Positions 8,283 through 16,547 of a DNA stretch of 64,000 nt are shown in pieces. This DNA comes from JACDET01 sp038253825 (GTDB lineage: Bacteria > Patescibacteriota > Microgenomatia > Levybacterales > UBA12049). The stretch is taken from contig JBBSGT010000002.1 of the NCBI GenBank assembly GCA_038253825.1, positions 1 through 64,000 of the forward strand. Reading direction: 5' to 3'. Numbering within the stretch: position 1 is the stretch's first letter; the number at the start of each line of letters is the position of its first letter. A program made the position numbers and the translations under genes. The notes beneath the pieces are model-generated. The model saw only the letters and a program-made list of their open reading frames with translations. It did not search any database and was not told where the DNA came from.

Positions 8283-9578
8283 TTAGTAAAGTACGCGAAA
8301 ACGTATGGTGTGTGGTATTTGCTTTAGTTTTTCTAATACAGTATTGTCATATTCTTTATCAACATCCGTAATGACATATCCTATTGCAGAAGTGGTCCTC
8401 AGATATTGACTGATGATATTTATTTTATGTTTTGCCATAACTGAATTAATCTGTGCCAAAATCCCCGGTTCATTCTTATGAATATGCAAGAGTCGATGTG
8501 TCTTTTGATGTTTGGGGAGATTAATACTTGGGAGGGTGAGATTTTTATACGTATCGCCTGTATTAATAAAATTAATTATTCTTTTGGTTACGCTACTATC
8601 TTGAAATGCAGCAATCCCCTTCTCACGAAAGAATAACGGCAAGCTTTCCGAAGGTGACATCTTTGTAATACCAACTACTAGTAATCGTTGTGCATTCGTC
8701 AATACTTCTTCTGATAACTGGTCCAAACTTTCAACATACAGAATCGAGGCTTGTTTCATTTCCTGAATATGAGACGCATCTGAGATTGTTTCTTTGAGCT
8801 CTTTTATTTGATACTGTTCTTTCCTTAACATTTTTTTTGTTTCCTCAGAAAGCTGCGGCAAAGCAAAAACTCTAATTCTACTTTTGGGATATGAAAGCGA
8901 GCGAGGTAAATTGTTTACATATAAGAATTCATCAAAGGTTGATGCGATTTCATCAGCTTTTTTTACAATAGGTTCGCGAGAGATATTTTCAGTAAATGCT
9001 ATAAATTTTTTGGCAAGACCGAGCTTCTTTAACTCATAATCAGTGTAGCCATCCCCTATCATGTATAAATCCCCTTTGAGTTTTAACGATTTGACAACAT
9101 TCACTTTCCCTTTATCTTGGCTCATAAGATTTTTCGTATCAATTCCCGTAATATCGTCCTTTTGGTCATAGACGAATGTATTGGCGAAAATATGATCTGA
9201 TCGAATACCAAACTGTTTTATTACCGGATAAATAAATTCCTTGAAGCCACCTGAAATAATATAAATATGATCTTTATGTTGTAAAAAGAAGTTTTTATTG
9301 TGCAAGATAGAAAGTGAAATTTTTTGTTTGAGCAGATTACCTACCTCTCTCACTTGGGTTTTACTTCCTGAAAGTAAAGCAATACGCTTTTGTAAACTTT
9401 CTCCAAATGAGATCTTCCCTTCCATCGCTTGGTTGGTAAGCGATGTTATTTTTTCGAGAAGTTCATTTTTATTTTTCTTATCTTGCAACACAATTTCAGC
9501 AAAGATTTCAAGTCCCTCGCCGGTTATGAACGTACTATCAAAATCGATAAGAAAATATGTTTGTTTTGTTTTTTTCAT
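8283..9578 (-). CDS. Phosphoserine phosphatase-like HAD domain fused to a SerA remnant with ACT domain
   Basis: 431 residues from ATG 9578. Residues 1-220 are a SerB-type HAD phosphatase: DFDSTF with D12/D14, a SGGF-type motif II (IYIISGGFKEF) and GDGYTDYEL as motif IV. Residues 233-335 resemble the N-terminal half-domain of D-3-phosphoglycerate dehydrogenase SerA. From 337 on, FINTGDTYKNLTLPSINLP and HRLLHIHKNEPGILAQIN match the C-terminal end of type II SerA, including its ACT domain and final IRFRVLY. The NAD-binding Rossmann domain that should lie between them is absent, so dehydrogenase activity is not expected. It probably acts as a phosphatase with a Ser-sensing ACT domain. The start at 9578 is preferred over 9638 because TATAAT lies 9 bases upstream. 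Confidence 0.8.
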   Translation of the reverse strand: MKKTKQTYFLIDFDSTFITGEGLEIFAEIVLQDKKNKNELLEKITSLTNQAMEGKISFGESLQKRIALLSGSKTQVREVGNLLKQKISLSILHNKNFFLQHKDHIYIISGGFKEFIYPVIKQFGIRSDHIFANTFVYDQKDDITGIDTKNLMSQDKGKVNVVKSLKLKGDLYMIGDGYTDYELKKLGLAKKFIAFTENISREPIVKKADEIASTFDEFLYVNNLPRSLSYPKSRIRVFALPQLSEETKKMLRKEQYQIKELKETISDASHIQEMKQASILYVESLDQLSEEVLTNAQRLLVVGITKMSPSESLPLFFREKGIAAFQDSSVTKRIINFINTGDTYKNLTLPSINLPKHQKTHRLLHIHKNEPGILAQINSVMAKHKINIISQYLRTTSAIGYVITDVDKEYDNTVLEKLKQIPHTIRFRVLY

Positions 9579-9693
9579 CAGAAGAACATTATAAACTAGC
9601 TTCCATAGGATATTCAATTGCAAATTGTCTATTGACACAGTAAAAATGCTTTGTTAATATCCAAACATTCCTGCTCGCTCTTTTAATTTGAAT

Positions 9694-10398
9694 ATGTCAC
9701 AACTTTCATCAAATTCAACATTTGCGATGTCAGACTTTTCTCAAACAGGATCTTTCAGTTCCGGCTCCAGACTCGGTTCATCTTCTTCAGTGGGTGGCAT
9801 GTCTCCAAAAGGCTTTAAGCGCTATTTCAAAAAATCACCGTTCATTCCATTTATAATTATTATGATTGTCGTTTTTGGTATAGCTATCTTTGCTATCTCT
9901 AATGTTATCAGTCGATCAACAAATAATGCTATCCCAAGTTTGGCAAGCACCAATAAACAAGTAAATGTTTCAAAACCGGTTGCGCAAGAGACTTTGAACA
10001 GGTCTTTTGATTTTCCTTTAAAAGATGCCAGCGGAAAAGTTGTAAGTAAGTTGCATTATGTTATTCAAAGTGCAGAGCTGGACAATCAAATCATCATTAA
10101 AGGACAACAAGCAACAGCAGTACAAGGACGAACATTCTTGGTTCTTAATTTACAAATTACCAATAGTTATGATAAGTCTGTGCAATTAAATACACGTGAC
10201 TATGTTCGTCTGATTGCAAGTAGTTCAACGGAAAAATTAGCAGCTGATATTCACAACGATCCAGTGGAAGTCCAAGCAATCTCTACTAAATATACTCGCC
10301 TTGGCTTCCCTATCTCTACAGCTGATGCAAGCAATTTAACCTTACAGGTTGGCGAAATTCAAGGCGCGAAACAATCTATAAAACTCGACTTGAAATAA
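9694..10398 (+). CDS. Membrane-anchored DUF4352-type extracellular protein
   Basis: 234 residues. The N-terminus is a Ser/Gly-rich cytoplasmic tail of about 45 residues, followed by a membrane helix (FIPFIIIMIVVFGIAIFAIS) and an extracytoplasmic beta-rich domain. That domain has the hallmarks of DUF4352: TFLVLNLQITNSYDKSVQL followed by a YVRLIASSSTEK strand and a final LTLQVGEIQ. The family is an immunoglobulin-like fold of unclear function on Gram-positive-type surfaces. The ATG at 9694 is preferred over an in-frame TTG two codons earlier. A small DUF2292 gene follows 4 bases later. Confidence 0.7.
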   Translation: MSQLSSNSTFAMSDFSQTGSFSSGSRLGSSSSVGGMSPKGFKRYFKKSPFIPFIIIMIVVFGIAIFAISNVISRSTNNAIPSLASTNKQVNVSKPVAQETLNRSFDFPLKDASGKVVSKLHYVIQSAELDNQIIIKGQQATAVQGRTFLVLNLQITNSYDKSVQLNTRDYVRLIASSSTEKLAADIHNDPVEVQAISTKYTRLGFPISTADASNLTLQVGEIQGAKQSIKLDLK

Positions 10399-10402
10399 GT
10401 TT

Positions 10403-10588
10403 ATGAATGATTATTCTACCAAAGAAGCAAGTACAGAGCTACTTGCAGAAATTGCTGAAGCACTAAAAAACATCCGTGGCTGGGGCAGTGTAGAGATATT
10501 TGTACAAGATAATAAAGTAGTACAAATAGTTGAACGAAACATCAAGAAAACCAATCAAATACAAAGTGTCATGAAAACTAGGTCTTGA
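10403..10588 (+). CDS. DUF2292 family small protein
   Basis: 61 residues. The pattern EIAEALKNIRGWGSVEIFVQ followed by DNKVVQIVERNIKK matches the DUF2292 family of small basic proteins, in which a short strand pair GSV-I-VQ-xx-VVQI follows a helix. The function is unknown. It begins 4 bases after the DUF4352 gene stop and is probably co-transcribed with it. Its own stop codon overlaps the TTGACA of the promoter for the downstream leader. Confidence 0.7.
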   Translation: MNDYSTKEASTELLAEIAEALKNIRGWGSVEIFVQDNKVVQIVERNIKKTNQIQSVMKTRS

Positions 10589-10961
10589 CAACATGATACT
10601 GTTTAATATATATTGTTATTAATAACAATGATTAGGTAGGTAAATTTATCAAGTAAACCTAATTGCTGACCGCACACGGAGGCATCGTTTTGTTAATAGA
10701 ATTTTTCTATTAAGAGAAGGATGTCTTTTTTTGTTGGCATAATATATACAAAGTTTATATTTACTATTAATACAGTATAAAAACTTATATATGAATAAAA
10801 AATACTACAAAAGGGAAATGAAATATCGTCAAAACGGAGTTTTCTTCACCTAATTTAATTAGATGAAGTGACCTCCGTTTTTTTCTGCTTGCAGAAGAGG
10901 ACGGAATGAAGTGTTCTCGTCAAAGAGAAACTCTTTATATGAGAGGGGGTGAAAAGAAATT
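10585..10961 (+). promoter_or_regulatory. Promoter and long structured leader of the NTGG repeat gene
   Basis: TTGACA (10585-10590) and TATATA (10607-10612) with a 16-base spacer form a promoter about 340 bases before the start codon. Two terminator-shaped structures follow. The first pairs GGCATC 10681-10686 with GATGTC 10720-10725, has an inner 9-bp stem TTAATAGAA/TTCTATTAA and ends in 7 Ts. The second pairs AAAACGGAG 10831-10839 with CTCCGTTTT 10873-10881, has an inner CTTCACCT/AGATGAAG stem and ends in Ts. A GAGAGGGGGTG Shine-Dalgarno lies just before the ATG. I recognise no known riboswitch. Confidence 0.5.
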
Positions 10962-12203
10962 ATGACTTTTAATAAACGAATTACAACAGCAATCGCAACA
11001 GGAGCAGTCTTAGTTAACGCTTTGGCTCCAGTCGCATTTGCGAACACACTTACTGTTTCAGGCAATGGCGCAACATCAAACAGTGCAGTCAATGTCACAA
11101 ACAGTTCAAACGCAGTTGTTAATCAAACTAACAACGCAAACATTACTAATAATGTTTCATCAAATGCAACTACAGGTGATAACAGTTCAAACTTTAACAC
11201 CGGTGGAAACACTACGATCAGAACAGGTAATGCAAATAACACCGTTAATGTCACAAACGCAGCGAACTTGAATCAAGCTTCTCTGTCAAATTGTGCATCA
11301 TGCAACGGCGGAGCAACTAACGTTACTGTTTCAGGTAACGGAGCATTCAGTGATAACGATGGAAGTGTCAATAACACAAGCAACGTTTTCCTGAATCAAA
11401 ATAATGCAGCAAACTTCGACAACAATGTTACGGCTAACTCTACAACTGGTGCAAACGATGCATCGTACAACACAGGTGGAGATAGTGTTATCTTAACTGG
11501 AAACGCAAGAAACACTGTCGGTGTAAGTAACGAAGCTAACGCTAACGTTGCTCAACTCGGCGGCTCTAATGGTACTGCTGGATCAGCCAGTCTTATCATC
11601 AAAGACAACGGTGCATTCAGTGATAACAGTGTAGCTTTGAATCATAACTCAGCAGTTGTGCTGGGTCAAAGTAACGATGCTACTATCAGTAACGATGTCG
11701 ATGCAAATGCTAAAACCGGAAATAACTCATCACAATTCAACACAGGTGGATTCACTGGAATCTCAACTGGAAATGCTACAGACAAAGTTAACGTAGATAA
11801 TATGGCTAACTTTAATGCAGCATCACTCGATTGTGGATGTGTTCTAGATGGAACTAACGTTAAAGTAGCAGGAAATGGTGCTGAATCTGAGAATTCTGTA
11901 GATGCAGCAGCAAACAATGCTGTTTTTAACGATCAAGCTAATAGTGCTGACCTTGGAAACAATGTAAATGGTGATGCTAAAACGGGTTCTAACGACCTCG
12001 GATTTAGTACAGGAGATGTTACAGGTGACCCAGTCATCTACACAGGTGTTTCTAATTCAACCACCGGTGTAAACAACTCAGGTAACGTCAATGTCTTAGG
12101 CAATGGCGGAACCACTATGCACCTTCCTTGGAACAATACTGAAGTAGGGACTTCATTTGACCTTTCAGGTCTTTGGACTCTTCTTCACGGCTGGATGGCA
12201 TAA
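10962..12203 (+). CDS. Secreted Asn-rich NTGG-repeat protein (four repeats)
   Basis: 413 residues. A cleavable signal peptide (1-28, ending APVAFAN) precedes four tandem repeats of about 88-90 residues. Each repeat reads roughly V-x-G-N-G-A, a Val/Gln/Asn stretch with QxN, TTG-x-N, FNTGG, xIxTGNA, VxVxN-x-AN. Composition is dominated by Asn, Thr, Gly, Ala and Ser, which suggests a beta-solenoid. Two short Cys motifs (CASC, CGC) separate repeats 1/2 and 3/4. The C-terminus (LSGLWTLLHGWMA) has no membrane anchor. It is probably an exported surface or matrix protein. It has an unusually strong Shine-Dalgarno for this window, GAGAGGGGGTG, and two paralogs at 12326-14572 and 31971-32564. Confidence 0.8.
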   Translation: MTFNKRITTAIATGAVLVNALAPVAFANTLTVSGNGATSNSAVNVTNSSNAVVNQTNNANITNNVSSNATTGDNSSNFNTGGNTTIRTGNANNTVNVTNAANLNQASLSNCASCNGGATNVTVSGNGAFSDNDGSVNNTSNVFLNQNNAANFDNNVTANSTTGANDASYNTGGDSVILTGNARNTVGVSNEANANVAQLGGSNGTAGSASLIIKDNGAFSDNSVALNHNSAVVLGQSNDATISNDVDANAKTGNNSSQFNTGGFTGISTGNATDKVNVDNMANFNAASLDCGCVLDGTNVKVAGNGAESENSVDAAANNAVFNDQANSADLGNNVNGDAKTGSNDLGFSTGDVTGDPVIYTGVSNSTTGVNNSGNVNVLGNGGTTMHLPWNNTEVGTSFDLSGLWTLLHGWMA

Positions 12204-12206
12204 TAA

Positions 12207-12262
12207 TTTGTTCGGTAGTGGTGCTTTGCTAGCACTTCAGTAAGGCACCCTACCAACAAAGA
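12207..12262 (+). other. Hairpin between the two NTGG genes
   Basis: The spacer contains a long imperfect stem: GGTAG-TGGTGCTT pairs with AAGGCACC-C-TACC around a CTAGCACTTCAG loop. There is no T run, so it is more likely an RNA-stability or processing element than a terminator. Confidence 0.4.
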
Positions 12263-12325
12263 AAATAAGAATAGAGAATGAGGAATGAAGAAAAACAATC
12301 TAACTATAACACAATTAATAAACAT

Positions 12326-14572
12326 ATGAAAAATTTACTTAAAAAATACATTGCAATAATCACAATCACAGCTGTACTTTTCTTACAGGTAAGTCCTGCA
12401 TTGGTACGGGCGGATGATGTATCTCCAGCACCAACTGTTTCTACAACACCTCCTATAGAACCAACAGCGCCGATTGCACCGACCGCTCCTGCAGCACCTG
12501 ATCAAACATCTGGTAATACTGCAAATATCATACCAACTCCTACGCCTGATGCTGTGGCTGTTGCTCGAGATGCACAAAAAGCTGCAGCAAAAGCAGCATG
12601 GGAAGCAGCTTATTATGCTACCCCAACTCCTACTCCAGCAGGGGGCAATACAGGAGTCACTTCAAATGGAAATAACGGAAATACAGCAATAAGTACAGGA
12701 ATTGCAAACAATAATGGTTCAACTGTCACGACAGCGAACACAAATGGAGCAACCGTGCTGGGTGGAACAGGAAAAGGTTCAGGATCATCAGCAGTTGTAA
12801 ATAATGGCAATGGTGTAGGATCAAATAATAATGGTTCTTCGGCTTCAATTGTAAATAGTGACACTAATCAGAACAACAGTGCGCAGGTGGGTAATGTTTT
12901 AAATCAATCATCAACAACTGGATCAAATAATTCCTCAATAAATGTTGGTAATACAAGTATCAACTCCGGTAACTCGAACACTTCAGGAACAGCAGTTACA
13001 GCTGTTAATACGAATATGGCAGGGGTGCAAGTCTCTCAATTTGATGTCAATAATGATACAACGGGAGATCTCGTTCTTACACCAGAGATGTTTGCAGCCA
13101 ATTGTGTCTCAAATTGTGGAGGAACAGGCAAGGTCTCCAATACAGGCAACGGGGCAAATTCAAATAATACGGCAGATGCGACACAACAAATAAATGGTAC
13201 GACATTTCAAAACAACGACGCAGCTGTCGGCAATAATATGACTTTGTCCGCAAATTCAGGTAATAACGCTACTTCCTATAACACTGGTGGTGACAATACA
13301 ATTACTACCGGGAATGCCAATGTTTCAGCAAATTCACTCGTATTTGCCAACAACAATATCGCAGGAAATGTTACTTACGGCGTCGTCAACCTCTACGGCA
13401 ATCTTACCGGTGATATCGTTATTCCAGATTTTACGAATGGACCGGTCACCGGGACTGGTACTGGTACAACAACAGCAAATACTAATAATGGAGCCGGTTC
13501 TACGAATAATACTGGTTCTGATAATATCGCTAACTCAAATACCTCCCAGAACAACGACGCAACCATTAACAATAATTTAATTATCAATGGCACCACGGGT
13601 GGTAATAGTGCAAACGGAACAACAGATGGCAACACTACTCTCGTCACAGGAAGCACTAAGGTTGATGCAAATGTTCTTAATGTTGCAAATAATAACGTGG
13701 ACGGTGGTAATATGTGGCTTGTTCTCGTCAACGATGCCGGGAATTGGGTAGGTCAGTTACTCGGTGCACCTGCAGGAGCTAATGCTGCTGCATCAGCAGG
13801 AACAACACTTTCTTATGGGCCTGACGGACAAATTACTGCCTCAAATGGTAGCAATGGAGCTGGCTCTACGAACAATACAAATGTGTCTAGTTCCACCAAT
13901 AGTACAAACGGACAAAACAATAACGGAGTCATTAATAATACATTGAACTTATCCGCAAATACTGGCAATAATCAAGCAAATTACAATACCGGTGGAAACA
14001 ACACTATCAAAACCGGTAATGCAAACGTCGTTGCAAATATGGTCAACTTCGTCAACAATAACATCACAGGTACAGGTCATCTCTATGTTGTTGTCGTGAA
14101 TGTGTTCCATGATTGGCTGGGCAATTTAGTAACTCCAGGACAAACTGATCCAAATGATCCTGCCAAGGCAAAAAGCAACACGACACAAAGCGCACAAGCA
14201 CTACAACCTACAGCAGCACCAACGAATAATACGACAACAACAACTGGACAGACAACTACTGACAGTGTCACACCTTCTGATGCTCCAGCTGGTACTGAGA
14301 TAGCAACAAACAGTGGATCATCAACAATTTACTCTTCATCACATAACCGTGCAATAGTACATGGTGGTACAACCGGGAATTTATCAAATGCTAAAGTAGC
14401 TGGTGCTAGTACCGACAATCCGAATGACAGTCACAATGCAGCTACAGTCCTGGGTGCACAAGATAGTAAAAAGATATTGACTATTAACTTAGCATGGCTC
14501 TTACTCATTGTTCCGGTTATGCTCTTTGGATTACTTGGAAAGAAGCTACTCGTAAAACGCTTCGCAAAATAA
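12326..14572 (+). CDS. Large membrane-anchored NTGG-repeat surface protein
   Basis: 748 residues from ATG 12326; an in-frame upstream ATG at 12278 would only add a non-conserved tail. A signal peptide (KKYIAIITITAVLFLQVSPALVRA) is followed by a Pro/Thr/Ala linker, an AAAKAAWEAAYYATPTPTP segment, and several degenerate copies of the NTGG repeat (NTGGDNTITTGNANV, TDGNTTLVTGSTKV, NTGGNNTIKTGNANV). The end is a Thr/Ser-rich stalk and a C-terminal hydrophobic helix with basic tail (LAWLLLIVPVMLFGLLGKKLLVKRFAK, in two pieces). No LPxTG-type sorting motif is visible, so it is anchored by the helix itself. It follows its 10962 paralog by about 120 bases and is likely in the same unit. Confidence 0.8.
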   Translation: MKNLLKKYIAIITITAVLFLQVSPALVRADDVSPAPTVSTTPPIEPTAPIAPTAPAAPDQTSGNTANIIPTPTPDAVAVARDAQKAAAKAAWEAAYYATPTPTPAGGNTGVTSNGNNGNTAISTGIANNNGSTVTTANTNGATVLGGTGKGSGSSAVVNNGNGVGSNNNGSSASIVNSDTNQNNSAQVGNVLNQSSTTGSNNSSINVGNTSINSGNSNTSGTAVTAVNTNMAGVQVSQFDVNNDTTGDLVLTPEMFAANCVSNCGGTGKVSNTGNGANSNNTADATQQINGTTFQNNDAAVGNNMTLSANSGNNATSYNTGGDNTITTGNANVSANSLVFANNNIAGNVTYGVVNLYGNLTGDIVIPDFTNGPVTGTGTGTTTANTNNGAGSTNNTGSDNIANSNTSQNNDATINNNLIINGTTGGNSANGTTDGNTTLVTGSTKVDANVLNVANNNVDGGNMWLVLVNDAGNWVGQLLGAPAGANAAASAGTTLSYGPDGQITASNGSNGAGSTNNTNVSSSTNSTNGQNNNGVINNTLNLSANTGNNQANYNTGGNNTIKTGNANVVANMVNFVNNNITGTGHLYVVVVNVFHDWLGNLVTPGQTDPNDPAKAKSNTTQSAQALQPTAAPTNNTTTTTGQTTTDSVTPSDAPAGTEIATNSGSSTIYSSSHNRAIVHGGTTGNLSNAKVAGASTDNPNDSHNAATVLGAQDSKKILTINLAWLLLIVPVMLFGLLGKKLLVKRFAK

Positions 14573-14593
14573 TGTTGTCCCCATTGTAGAAGT

Positions 14594-14870
14594 TTATTTT
14601 TTAGAAGACATTGCCTTTTTAGGAAAGTTGTTGGTATAAAGTACTGTTGCAAACCAACCCCAATTCTTATCATTGTAACTCTTTGACATCCTGCCAATAG
14701 CCACTTTTATTATACGTTTTTGTATATACTTCCGTTGCAATGTCATTTGATACTTTTGGATCTTATGACGCAAACACCATCATAGCAGCCGTATCATTAC
14801 TCAGTGAATCATAGTCTACTGCTTTTTTACCAACTAGTAGATAAACCGGACAAAGATCACACAAAACAAT
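14594..14870 (-). pseudogene. Decayed hydrolase fragment (GH8-like tail?)
   Basis: Reading the minus strand gives a protein tail broken by one stop (near 14770) and one frameshift (near 14672). The pieces are PVYLLVGKKAVDYDSLSNDTA, DPKVSNDIATEVYTKTYNKS, GYWQDVKELQ, and then, in the shifted frame, NDKNWGWFATVLYTNNFPKK. The NWGWF-x-x-x-LY ending and the SNDTA-MMVFAS helix recall glycosyl hydrolase family 8-type (alpha/alpha)6 barrels, but this is a weak call from memory. It lies downstream of a GT-C gene in the same direction, as the intact hydrolases do elsewhere. The rest of 14573-14941 shows nothing further. Confidence 0.5.
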
Positions 14871-14941
14871 GAGTTATATTACAAATAGAATTTAAGTTAA
14901 TAAATATCGTTATATGACGTTTGTAGGATAAATAAATAGTG

Positions 14942-16543
14942 CTAGTTTATTCGTTTAAATATGAGGATATCTTGGGAGGTGTAGACTTTCTTAAAATATT
15001 TATAAAGATCACCTTGAATTTTTGAGTTATTGTAAATTGCAGACCAAACTGCATCATTCTTTTGCATGACAATCCAGGTTGCATATTTTTCGGGATGTTT
15101 TAGCGATTCATCCCAATATGGTTTGTTTCCTACATAAATTACCTTTTGCATAGGAATTGTGCTTTGGGTAATACTTATCGTCCGAGCATAATCGTCAATG
15201 AGTACGAATCCCCCATCGTAATGTTCGTTAATAAATTGCTCTACGTTGGTCGGAACTTTATTGGCTGAAAGGCCATGTGTACCATCAGCAAGCGTTATGA
15301 CAGGGGTATCGCCCATAAAGAAAAGTGCTGTTTGTAATATAAGTAACATGATAAGCACAAGTTTCAAACTCTTATGTACTCTTGCAACAAGATAGCCAAA
15401 GAATACAGCCATAAAAGGAATTATCATAACACCATAGCGAACATTGAATAAATGATAATCAAAATGCTGTGGTGTCAAACCAGGAATAAAGATAACTGCC
15501 TGACCCAAAAAGAGTGAGACTACGTTAAAAACAAAAGGAACAAATAAGACCAAGAGTGTTCCAATTCTTGCTTTAGCAGAATTACTTGCCAGAAAAACTA
15601 TCGACCCAACAAGAGAAATAACGAAAATAAAGAATCCAGTGTTTGCTAGTGCTGTGTAGACATAATAAATAATTGATAAGAGCAGGTTATGATATGCAGG
15701 TAATTCACCTTTTGCCATCCAAGCGAGTTGTTGAGATTTTGCAGAATAAATACTATCAGTAAAATATAAAGGATCACCCAAAATTAAACCGCCCCAAACG
15801 AACCAGCAAAGGATACCAAATCCGGCCAGGGTCACAAACAAAATCATATCTCCTTTTTGTCTGACAAAAAGTTTACGATTAAAAATACCAGGAGAGATAA
15901 CAATAAGTGTTTCGAAAAGAACGAGAAACCAACCATCATATCGTGTTAAAGATGCACCGAAAGCAAAAAGACCTGCAAGTATCAGCGAGGATAAAACGTG
16001 ATTTCCATGAAGGTATTTAACAAAATAATAAGATGACAAGATGAAGAAAGCAATAAGGGGTATTTCAGTCATTGGGGTTGATTGCAAATATAAAATATTA
16101 AGATTCGTGGCAAAAATGGTAAATGCAATAAAAGATGCAAAGTTATGTTGTGTGATGAGTCTTGTGAGTTTAAAGATATAAATACAAGCAATGACATAAA
16201 AAATACCTGAGATCAGTGAACCTGCAAGACCTGTACGCCATAAAGGATCTGCTATAACAAATGGCAGCATTAAAATATGCGTCATCGGTAACCAAATGCC
16301 ACCGAGTTGCGCAAACCCAGGTGTTAAACCGTTCACTACTTTTTTAGCGATATTGATATGTGATTCAGCGTCGCCGTAAGCAAGTATCCAGTGATTGATA
16401 TACGAAATATACGTAGCAATAAACGCAGCACATATCGACAGGAGAAAAATCATTTTTTCCATATTTGTCGAAAAGAAAAGTTTTATCTTTTTATTGAAAC
16501 TCTCCATAAATGTTTGTTGTCTGGTGATAATAAAACTTTGCAT
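14942..16543 (-). CDS. GT-C membrane glycosyltransferase (GT39-like, 'PGFAQ' paralog 1)
   Basis: 533 residues with about 12 membrane segments. The first external loop holds YGDAESHINIAKKVVNGLTP followed by GFAQLGGIWLPMTH. The same D-A-x-S-H-x-x-IA and PGFAQ-G-WLP signature occurs in three other genes of the window, at 27866, 49081 and 50692. GT-C enzymes with an acidic first loop transfer sugars from polyprenyl-phosphate donors outside the membrane. The C-terminal soluble part (GGFVLIDDYARTISITQS, VIYVGNKPYWDESLKHPEKYA) is also shared. It begins 4 bases after the upstream GT2 fusion stops, so the two are coupled. Confidence 0.75.
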   Translation of the reverse strand: MQSFIITRQQTFMESFNKKIKLFFSTNMEKMIFLLSICAAFIATYISYINHWILAYGDAESHINIAKKVVNGLTPGFAQLGGIWLPMTHILMLPFVIADPLWRTGLAGSLISGIFYVIACIYIFKLTRLITQHNFASFIAFTIFATNLNILYLQSTPMTEIPLIAFFILSSYYFVKYLHGNHVLSSLILAGLFAFGASLTRYDGWFLVLFETLIVISPGIFNRKLFVRQKGDMILFVTLAGFGILCWFVWGGLILGDPLYFTDSIYSAKSQQLAWMAKGELPAYHNLLLSIIYYVYTALANTGFFIFVISLVGSIVFLASNSAKARIGTLLVLFVPFVFNVVSLFLGQAVIFIPGLTPQHFDYHLFNVRYGVMIIPFMAVFFGYLVARVHKSLKLVLIMLLILQTALFFMGDTPVITLADGTHGLSANKVPTNVEQFINEHYDGGFVLIDDYARTISITQSTIPMQKVIYVGNKPYWDESLKHPEKYATWIVMQKNDAVWSAIYNNSKIQGDLYKYFKKVYTSQDILIFKRIN

Positions 16544-16547
16544 ACTT

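Noticed and set aside
10622..10700. Known riboswitch class in the NTGG leader
   Set aside because: The GACCGCACACGGAGG segment does not match the conserved cores I know for c-di-GMP, SAM, fluoride, cobalamin or ydaO riboswitches.
13393..13731. Long reverse-strand open frames opposite the NTGG genes
   Set aside because: They mirror Asn/Thr codon bias of the sense gene, have no start signals and no protein-like features.
10962..14572. CRISPR or DNA-level tandem repeat array
   Set aside because: The repetition is at protein level (NTGG units of about 90 residues) with varied DNA; no identical short repeats with uniform spacers are present.
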